From the NCBI GenBank assembly GCA_030145015.1, contig JAQYWI010000158.1, positions 1 to 13,056 of the forward strand: a stretch of DNA of 13,056 bases, given 5' to 3'. Position 1 is the stretch's first letter. Each line of letters begins with the position of its first letter. Shown in pieces: positions 7,965-13,056 of this stretch. This DNA comes from Desulfobacterales bacterium (GTDB taxonomy: Bacteria; Desulfobacterota; Desulfobacteria; Desulfobacterales; JAHEIW01). Both the position numbers and the translations under genes were made by a program. The notes below the pieces were generated by a model that was not told the origin of the DNA, did not search any database, and saw nothing but the letters and a program-made list of their open reading frames with translations.

Positions 7965-9825
7965 ATCTCGACTGGGAATTCAAATACCTGTGTACAGCCT
8001 GAGCCGTCGAGTGACTGATTCCGGGGAGCGCATTTAGATCATTGATGTTTGCTTCCCGGATTTTTTTTATACTTTTAAAGTGTTTCAGCAGGATCGTTTT
8101 TCTTTTTTGGCCGATCCCCGGGATGGCATCCAGCTCTGATTGCAAAGCGGTTTTTGTTCGCCGTTTGCGGTGAAAGGTAATCGCAAACCGATGGGCTTCG
8201 TCTCGGATCCGCTGTAAGAAAAGAAGCAGATCCCTGTTTTTGCCGAAAACAATGGGGTTGGTCCTGTGCGGTTTAAATATCTTATCCTCAATTTCACCCT
8301 TTTGATCATCTTTTTTGGCAATCGCAATAAGTTCAAACTGACCTTCGAGGCCCAGCTCCTCTATTATGGCTAAAGCAATGTTTAACTGTCCTTTGCCGCC
8401 GTCGACCATCAAAAGATCCGGAATCGATGCGGACGCCTGTTGCGGGTTTATTTTTCCAAGCCGCCGGGTCAACACTTCAGACATATAGGCATAGTCGTCC
8501 TGTGTGTTTACGGCTTTGATTTTAAACTTGCGGTACGCTGATTTTTTGGCTTTCCCTTTTTCAAACACGACCATGCCGGCAACTGGCGCGGCTCCCGATA
8601 TATTGGAGTTGTCAAAACATTCAATTCGCTCGGGCAGCTTGGCTAATTTAAGCCTTTTTTGAAGCCGCAACAGCAAATCCATCTCTGCGGTTCGCGCGGC
8701 GATCCAACCCTGAAGCTCATTTTCAGCATTGTGGATTGCCATGTGCATCAATTTTGCTTTCTCCCCTCTTTTGGGATTCAGGATTTTCACTTTTTTGCGC
8801 TTAACCGTTTTAAACCATTCTTCGATAAGTTTCGCGTCCTCCATCTCCGTTGAGACCAAAAGTTCTTTGGGCAGGAAAGTCGTTTTTTCGTAATATTGCC
8901 GGATAAAGGTGCCCATGGCCTCCGCGTCGGTTGAAATAATTTCTTCAAAGCTAAAATGCCGCGTGCCTGTGAGAAAGCCGCCCATGACGTTCAAAACGGT
9001 AACCCAGGCATACCCCCTGGATCTGACAATCGCAAACACATCTCGATCCTGGAAATCTGTGGTGACCGCAATTTGCTTCTCGATTGTTCTTTGCAGCGAA
9101 AACATTTTGTCTCTGAGCCGGGCGGCCTTTTCAAATTCCTGTGCTCGGGCGGCAGCATTCATTTGTTTTTTGATTTTTACGACCAGATCCGAGGCACGGC
9201 CTTTAAGGAACATGATCGCTTCATTTACCTGCTCCTGATACACCCGTGGATCAACATCCAGGCAACACGGAGCCAGACACCCTGCCATCTGACAATGCAG
9301 ACATGGACGCGTGCGTGTTTTAAAATCCCGCGCACGGCACTTCCGCAATTTAAAGGTCTTGTTTATGGTTTTAAGGGTTTCGCGGACTGCATGGGCGGAG
9401 GCAAAAGGACCAAAGTAGATCGCATCGTCTTTTCCGATTTTACGCACGATTGAAAAACTGGGATAATCATCTTCCGGATCCAACCTCAGAGAAGGATAGC
9501 GTTTGTCGTCCTTTAAAATCACATTGTAACGCGGTCGGTGGCCCTTGATCAGATTGGACTCTAAAATTAAGGCCTCTTTTTCATTGTCGGTAATAATCGT
9601 ATCAAAATCACAAATTTTATTGACCAGTACACCGGTCTTCATATCCATGCGGCCGCTATTTTTAAAATAGGCCGCCAGGCGTTTTCTCAGGTCGCGTGCT
9701 TTGCCGATGTAAATGATCACATTGTTTTCATCTTTCAGGAAATACACGCCGGGTTCATGCCCCGTTCGGGCTAGTTTTTCCGCAACGCTCAAGCGCTGGG
9801 TGCTATGGTCGGTTAATTCCTTCAT
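7963..9825 (-). CDS. uvrC: UvrABC system protein C (excinuclease subunit C)
   Basis: Makes both incisions around bulky DNA lesions in nucleotide excision repair, after UvrB has been loaded. From the ATG at 9825 it has 620 residues, near the usual 600-620. Domains in order: the GIY-YIG nuclease (PGVYFLKDENNVIIYIGKARDLRKRL), a Cys cluster (CRARDFKTRTRPCLHCQMAGCLAPC), a UVR motif (AQEFEKAARLRDKM) that binds UvrB, the RNase H-like second nuclease (IECFDNSNISGAAPVAGMVVF ... PDLLMVDGGKGQL) and a C-terminal double helix-hairpin-helix (IPGIGQKRKTILLKHF, LPGISHSTAQAVHRYL). An in-frame ATG at 9885 would add 20 residues, about half of them encoded by the inverted repeat at 9841-9862, so 9825 is preferred; neither start has a strong ribosome binding site. 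It follows uvrB on the same strand, probably as one transcript. Confidence 0.93.
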   Translation of the reverse strand: MKELTDHSTQRLSVAEKLARTGHEPGVYFLKDENNVIIYIGKARDLRKRLAAYFKNSGRMDMKTGVLVNKICDFDTIITDNEKEALILESNLIKGHRPRYNVILKDDKRYPSLRLDPEDDYPSFSIVRKIGKDDAIYFGPFASAHAVRETLKTINKTFKLRKCRARDFKTRTRPCLHCQMAGCLAPCCLDVDPRVYQEQVNEAIMFLKGRASDLVVKIKKQMNAAARAQEFEKAARLRDKMFSLQRTIEKQIAVTTDFQDRDVFAIVRSRGYAWVTVLNVMGGFLTGTRHFSFEEIISTDAEAMGTFIRQYYEKTTFLPKELLVSTEMEDAKLIEEWFKTVKRKKVKILNPKRGEKAKLMHMAIHNAENELQGWIAARTAEMDLLLRLQKRLKLAKLPERIECFDNSNISGAAPVAGMVVFEKGKAKKSAYRKFKIKAVNTQDDYAYMSEVLTRRLGKINPQQASASIPDLLMVDGGKGQLNIALAIIEELGLEGQFELIAIAKKDDQKGEIEDKIFKPHRTNPIVFGKNRDLLLFLQRIRDEAHRFAITFHRKRRTKTALQSELDAIPGIGQKRKTILLKHFKSIKKIREANINDLNALPGISHSTAQAVHRYLNSQSR

Positions 9826-9837
9826 TTTTGTGAAGTG

Positions 9838-9980
9838 CCTAAAATGAGCTAAAATGCCTAAAGTTATGGTGTCGCTGTGCTCCATCTATTTTATAAAAGG
9901 GATCGTTCGACCCAGAGGCTCTCGACGGGCAGAATTCCTCAATTTTAGGCATTTTAGCTCATTTTTAATTTTAGCTCATT
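9838..9980. repeat. Inverted short-word repeat in the uvrB-uvrC gap
   Basis: A 22-base arm at 9841-9862 pairs perfectly with 9944-9965, around an 81-base interior. The words are TTTTAGGCA and TTTTAGCTCA (spacing 9-10). A further copy of ATTTTAGCTCATT (9951-9963) is repeated directly at 9968-9980. The arm nearest uvrC lies upstream of its preferred start, but inside the reading frame of the longer alternative start. On the transcript it would form a long hairpin between the uvrB stop and the uvrC start. It may influence uvrC translation or mRNA stability; this is an inference. Confidence 0.65.
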
Positions 9981-9992
9981 AGTTTTTTAAGT

Positions 9993-11987
9993 TTAAGCCT
10001 CGAACACCATCAGCTTTTTCAGGTCCTTAATTTGATCTCGCAGCTCTGCGGCGTGCTCGAATTCAAGAGACTTCACTGCTGCCTGCATTTCGGTTTCCAG
10101 AGATCTTATGACCGTATCTATATCGTCCAGTGATTTGTACTCGGCAAAAGCTTCCGCGACTTCAGATTCAGGTGCGGTCTCAGTTCTTTTCCCGAAATCA
10201 AAGGTCTTAGTCACTTCTTTGCGTATGGTTTGCGGTGTAATATTATGCTGCTGATTGTAAATGTGTTGAATTCTTTGGCGCCGCCGGGTTTCGTCCATGG
10301 CCTGATGCATTGAGCGGGTGACCCTGTCCGCATACAATAGGACCGTTCCCCGGACGTTTCGGGAAGCCCGTCCAATGGTTTGGATGAGAGATCGCGTCGA
10401 ACGCAGAAAACCTTCTTTATCCGCATCGAGTATAGCCACCAGCGAAACTTCGGGGATATCCAATCCTTCCCGCAGCAGATTGATGCCGACCAGGACGTCA
10501 AATTTTCCCATTCGGAGGTCTCGGATAATTTCCATGCGTTCGAGCGTTTTGATGTCTGAGTGCAAATAGCGAACCCGAATGCCCAGATCTGAATAATATT
10601 CGGTGAGGTCTTCGGACATCCGTTTCGTCAGAGTCGTCACCAGAACCCGTTCGTTTTGTTTTTGGCGCAGCAAAATTTCTTCGTAAAGATTGTCCACCTG
10701 ATTTTCAGCACTGCGCACTTCCACCTGCGGATCGACTAAACCGGTCGGACGGACAATGAGTTCAACAAGGGAATCTTTGGATTTCGAAAGTTCGTAATCA
10801 GCCGGGGTGGCGGAGACATAGACCACCTGGGGTATGCGAGCGCGGCATTCTTCAAATTGAAGCGGCCGGTTATCCAGTGCCGAGGGCAGCCGAAATCCAT
10901 ATTCGACAAGCGTCTTTTTACGAGACCGATCGCCTCGATACATCCCCCGAAGCTGAGGGACGGCAATGTGGCTTTCGTCGATGACCATTAGATAATCCTT
11001 TGGAAAATAACTTAACAGGGTTGGAGGGGGCTCTCCGGATTTTCTTCCGGTCAAATGCCGCGAATAGTTTTCGATACCATGGCAGTATCCGAGTTCCTGC
11101 ATCATTTCCAGATCAAAATGGGTGCGCTCTTCGATGCGCTGGGCCTCAATTAATTTGTTTTCGTTTCGGAAATATTCGACGCGCCCTTTCAACTCGTTGA
11201 CAATGGTATTGGTGGCTTTTTCACGGGTGACCCTGGAAGTCACATAATGACTTGCCGGAAAAATGGTAACCCGTTTCAGGCGCTTGAGCACTTTTCCTCT
11301 AAGGGCGTCAAACAAAGCAATGCTTTCAATCTCGTCCCCGAAAAAATCAATACGAATCGCCTGATCTTCTTCATAGGCCGGAAAAATTTCCACCCGGTCG
11401 CCGCGTACCCGAAATACGCCCCGGAAAAAGTCAACATCGTTACGCTCATAATGCATCGAAATCAGATCGAACAGGAATTTGTCCCTGGCAAGCTCCATAT
11501 TAACTTCAAGATCCACCCGCAAGGATAGATAATCTTCCGGTGCTCCCAGCCCAAAAATACACGAGACACTGGCGACAACCACAGTATCTCTGCGCGACAG
11601 CACCGAACGGGTAGCAGAATGGCGCAGTTTGTCAATCATGTCATTGATGGATGAATCCTTTTGGATATAGGTGTCCGTGGAAGGGATATAGGCCTCGGGT
11701 TGATAATAATCATAGTAGCTTACGAAATATTCGACGGCATTTTCGGGGAATAATTGCTTAAATTCGTTATAAAGTTGAGCCGCCAGGGTTTTATTGGGCG
11801 CCAGCACCAGTGTCGGCTTATCGATCCGGGCAATAACTTGGGCGATTGTAAATGTTTTACCCGAACCGGTAACCCCCAACAACACGTTGTGTCGATGACC
11901 ATTGCGTATATTTCGGCTTAGCGCCTCGATGGCCTGGGGCTGATCGCCTGTTGGTTCAAAACTAGAAACGAGTTTAAACGAAGTCAT
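9993..11987 (-). CDS. uvrB: UvrABC system protein B (excinuclease subunit B)
   Basis: Damage-verifying helicase-like ATPase of nucleotide excision repair; receives DNA from UvrA and recruits UvrC. Its 664 residues match the family. Landmarks: the N-terminal GDQPQAI Q-motif-like stretch, Walker A GVTGSGKT, the damage-binding beta-hairpin region [25 protein letters not shown], Walker B-type [31 protein letters not shown], the helicase motifs [30 protein letters not shown] and [12 protein letters not shown], and a C-terminal UVR motif ([20 protein letters not shown]) that pairs with the one in UvrC. The start [17 protein letters not shown] is typical; a short GAG lies 6 bases before the ATG. No LexA box of the E. 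coli type (CTGT-N8-ACAG) was found upstream, so SOS control is not supported here. Confidence 0.96.
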   Translation of the reverse strand: MTSFKLVSSFEPTGDQPQAIEALSRNIRNGHRHNVLLGVTGSGKTFTIAQVIARIDKPTLVLAPNKTLAAQLYNEFKQLFPENAVEYFVSYYDYYQPEAYIPSTDTYIQKDSSINDMIDKLRHSATRSVLSRRDTVVVASVSCIFGLGAPEDYLSLRVDLEVNMELARDKFLFDLISMHYERNDVDFFRGVFRVRGDRVEIFPAYEEDQAIRIDFFGDEIESIALFDALRGKVLKRLKRVTIFPASHYVTSRVTREKATNTIVNELKGRVEYFRNENKLIEAQRIEERTHFDLEMMQELGYCHGIENYSRHLTGRKSGEPPPTLLSYFPKDYLMVIDESHIAVPQLRGMYRGDRSRKKTLVEYGFRLPSALDNRPLQFEECRARIPQVVYVSATPADYELSKSKDSLVELIVRPTGLVDPQVEVRSAENQVDNLYEEILLRQKQNERVLVTTLTKRMSEDLTEYYSDLGIRVRYLHSDIKTLERMEIIRDLRMGKFDVLVGINLLREGLDIPEVSLVAILDADKEGFLRSTRSLIQTIGRASRNVRGTVLLYADRVTRSMHQAMDETRRRQRIQHIYNQQHNITPQTIRKEVTKTFDFGKRTETAPESEVAEAFAEYKSLDDIDTVIRSLETEMQAAVKSLEFEHAAELRDQIKDLKKLMVFEA

Positions 11988-12286
11988 AGCGTCTCGGAAT
12001 CTCTATAACATATTAAAAGCATGGAGCCTTTAACGAACACTGCGCTCAACAATTGGAATGATGGAAGGATGGAATGCTGGAGTATTGGGTCTTTATTGCA
12101 TTGTATCGTAAAATTCTTGATAGATATGATAAACCATCATGGATCCAAAAAATATCAACTGAATTATGCGTTCTTTACCATTATTCCAGTATTCCATTAT
12201 TCCATCATTCCACGTAGACCATATAAGCGAAGCTAACTGATTAAAATAAACCAGTCTGCGGGTACTGGCAACAATCATGTCTTTTT
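11988..12286. other. Spacer between ispF and uvrB
   Basis: 299 bases without a credible gene. The middle is occupied by the inverted repeat 12054-12212. The part next to uvrB (about 12000-12050) is a plausible place for a uvrB promoter, but no pair of boxes with good match and spacing was found. Confidence 0.5.
12054..12212. repeat. Long inverted repeat of an 8-base word (TGGAATGA-type) between ispF and uvrB
   Basis: Left arm 12054-12088 reads as tandem 8-base units TGGAATGA, TGGAAGGA, TGGAATGC, TGGAGTAT and TGG. The right arm 12178-12212 is its inverted counterpart with units TGGAATGA, TGGAATAA, TGGAATAC, TGGAATAA and TGG on the minus strand. The arms match at 30 of 35 positions, with an 89-base interior that shows no further repeat. 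Three of the five differences would still pair as G-U in plus-strand RNA. No T-tract follows. Its function is unknown. Confidence 0.7.
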
Positions 12287-12754
12287 TCATTCGATCAGGG
12301 CAACACACATCGCACCAATCCCCTGCCCTTTTCCGATCACACCCAAACCTTCGGTGGTCGTTGCTTTGATATTGACTGCATTCGGTGCGATATTCATTTC
12401 TTTTGCAAGGCTGTTTTGCATTTCGTGTCGATAAGACCCTAATCTCGGTGCTTCGGCAAATATGGTTGAATCAAGGTTGATGATGCGAAATCTTTTTTCA
12501 GCCAGCTTGTGACAGATTTTGGATAGCAGTTTTAGACTGGATATATCTTTAAGTTGCGGATCCGTATCCGGGAAGTGCAATCCGATATCGCCCAGACCGG
12601 CTGCTCCCAAAAGTGCATCACATATCGCATGCACCAGCACATCCGCATCTGAATGACCCAGCAATCCTTTCTCATATGCAATCGTCACACCGCCTAATAT
12701 CAGCGGGCGCCCTTTCACCAAACGATGAATGTCATATCCGATTCCAACTCGCAT
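12287..12754 (-). CDS. ispF: 2-C-methyl-D-erythritol 2,4-cyclodiphosphate synthase
   Basis: Fifth enzyme of the non-mevalonate (MEP) isoprenoid pathway; cyclises CDP-methylerythritol phosphate to MEcPP with release of CMP, acting as a trimer. The 155 residues are the normal length. Metal ligands are seen in GYDIH (Asp8 and His10) and HSDADV (His34 onward), followed by DALLGAAGLGDIG, HFPDTDP, the IFAEAPRL strand and ATTTEGLGVIGKGQGI near the C-terminus. The ATG at 12754 is fixed by AAAGGAG (12768-12762 on the minus strand) 7 bases upstream. In many bacteria ispF is next to or fused with ispD; neither is seen here. A strong promoter lies about 80 bases upstream, so ispF probably begins a transcription unit that could continue into uvrB. 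Confidence 0.96.
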   Translation of the reverse strand: MRVGIGYDIHRLVKGRPLILGGVTIAYEKGLLGHSDADVLVHAICDALLGAAGLGDIGLHFPDTDPQLKDISSLKLLSKICHKLAEKRFRIINLDSTIFAEAPRLGSYRHEMQNSLAKEMNIAPNAVNIKATTTEGLGVIGKGQGIGAMCVALIE

Positions 12755-12834
12755 GCTTTTACTCCTTTGGGCACAAAATCAGCTGTTTGATCCGGATAAC
12801 CGTATATCATTTGTCTATAACGGCCAAGCGTATA

Positions 12835-12863
12835 ATTTTATAGGTCTAAGCATTTGTTGTCAA
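12835..12863 (-). promoter_or_regulatory. Near-consensus sigma70 promoter of ispF
   Basis: On the minus strand: TTGACA (12863-12858, perfect consensus -35), a 17-base spacer (12857-12841), then TAAAAT (12840-12835, five of six matches to the -10 consensus). Transcription would start near 12828, about 74 bases before the ispF ATG. This is the best promoter match found in the window. Confidence 0.65.
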
Positions 12864-12935
12864 CGATCCATAATACTTGACCGGATACCGCTAACGCGTG
12901 TATTGTTAACCGCTTTTTGTTGGTCCATAGAGTCT

Positions 12936-12973
12936 GTCGGAGAACCGGTGACGGTTTCCGACTGAAAATTTTT
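12936..12973 (+). terminator. Possible terminator hairpin upstream of ispF
   Basis: GTCGGA-G-AACCG (12936-12947) pairs with CGGTTTCCGAC (12952-12962), giving 11 base pairs with one bulged G and a GTGA loop. On the plus strand it is followed six bases later by five Ts. No plus-strand gene precedes it within the window, so it could be an RNA hairpin of another kind. Confidence 0.3.
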
Positions 12974-13056
12974 GCTCTTTGAAAATTAATCATGCAGTAA
13001 TTTGGGCCAAAGCTCATAACAAAAGCCATCGATCTGATTTTCAGCCGGCTTTGCTT

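Larger units (their letters stand above)
12755..13056. other. Upstream region of ispF
   Basis: 302 bases to the window edge. It contains the ispF ribosome binding site (12762-12768), a near-consensus promoter (12835-12863) and a hairpin at 12936-12962. No protein family is recognisable in any frame, and an open frame across 12838-13029 covers the promoter and looks like chance. The next gene must lie beyond 13056. Confidence 0.5.

Noticed and set aside
11988..12060. LexA/SOS box upstream of uvrB
   Set aside because: No CTGT-N8-ACAG or similarly symmetric operator was found in the region before the uvrB start.
12021..12236. Open frames on both strands across the ispF-uvrB gap
   Set aside because: They are produced by the inverted 8-base word array, which stays open because its words contain few stops; no protein family is recognisable.
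12838..13029. Minus-strand open frame of 63 codons upstream of ispF
   Set aside because: It contains the near-consensus ispF promoter and a hairpin, resembles no protein family and has no convincing ribosome binding site.

Overview
The window reads as an ordinary chromosomal stretch from a mid-GC, Gram-negative anaerobe-like bacterium, most probably a member of the Desulfobacterota (former Deltaproteobacteria). The assignment is an inference from gene content: an MglA-type small GTPase beside a DUF4388/cyclic-nucleotide-domain protein, a PilZ protein, a spore-photoproduct-lyase-like radical SAM protein, a long-form PurC and an LDH-like malate dehydrogenase. No insertion sequence, phage gene, CRISPR array, tRNA or rRNA is visible.

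Layout, left to right. Positions 1-3862 hold a leftward (minus-strand) group: purC, a ParB-like gene overlapping it by 11 bases, an SPL-like radical SAM gene 5 bases further on, then after a repeat-bearing spacer a secreted thermonuclease-like gene ending at a hairpin plus T-tract terminator (1-69). Positions 4062-6513 hold a second leftward group of signalling genes: MglA-like GTPase, DUF4388 plus two cNMP-binding-like domains, and PilZ. These look like parts of a polarity, motility or surface-behaviour control module. A 291-base AT-rich divergent region (6514-6804) separates mglA from the only plus-strand gene, malate dehydrogenase (6805-7740). From 12754 back to 7963 runs a third leftward group: ispF (isoprenoid synthesis, with a near-consensus sigma70 promoter), uvrB and uvrC. 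UvrB and UvrC are two of the three proteins of nucleotide excision repair, and with the SPL-like enzyme and the nuclease the window is rich in DNA-handling functions, although only uvrB-uvrC form a clearly linked pair.

The least expected signal is in the spacers rather than the genes. Five intergenic gaps carry arrays of very short words (periods of about 7, 8, 9, 9-10 or 14 bases). Each gap has its own word, and each has the array facing an inverted copy of itself so that it could fold into a long hairpin: 11-69, 757-843, 7741-7964 (two nested word families), 9838-9980 and 12054-12212. A sixth gap (4445-4578) holds a differently built, REP-like imperfect palindrome. One array sits at the terminator of the nuclease gene, one lies between convergent genes, and one overlaps the possible start of uvrC. 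No obviously new protein system was found; the coding genes are recognisable families with a few unusual details.
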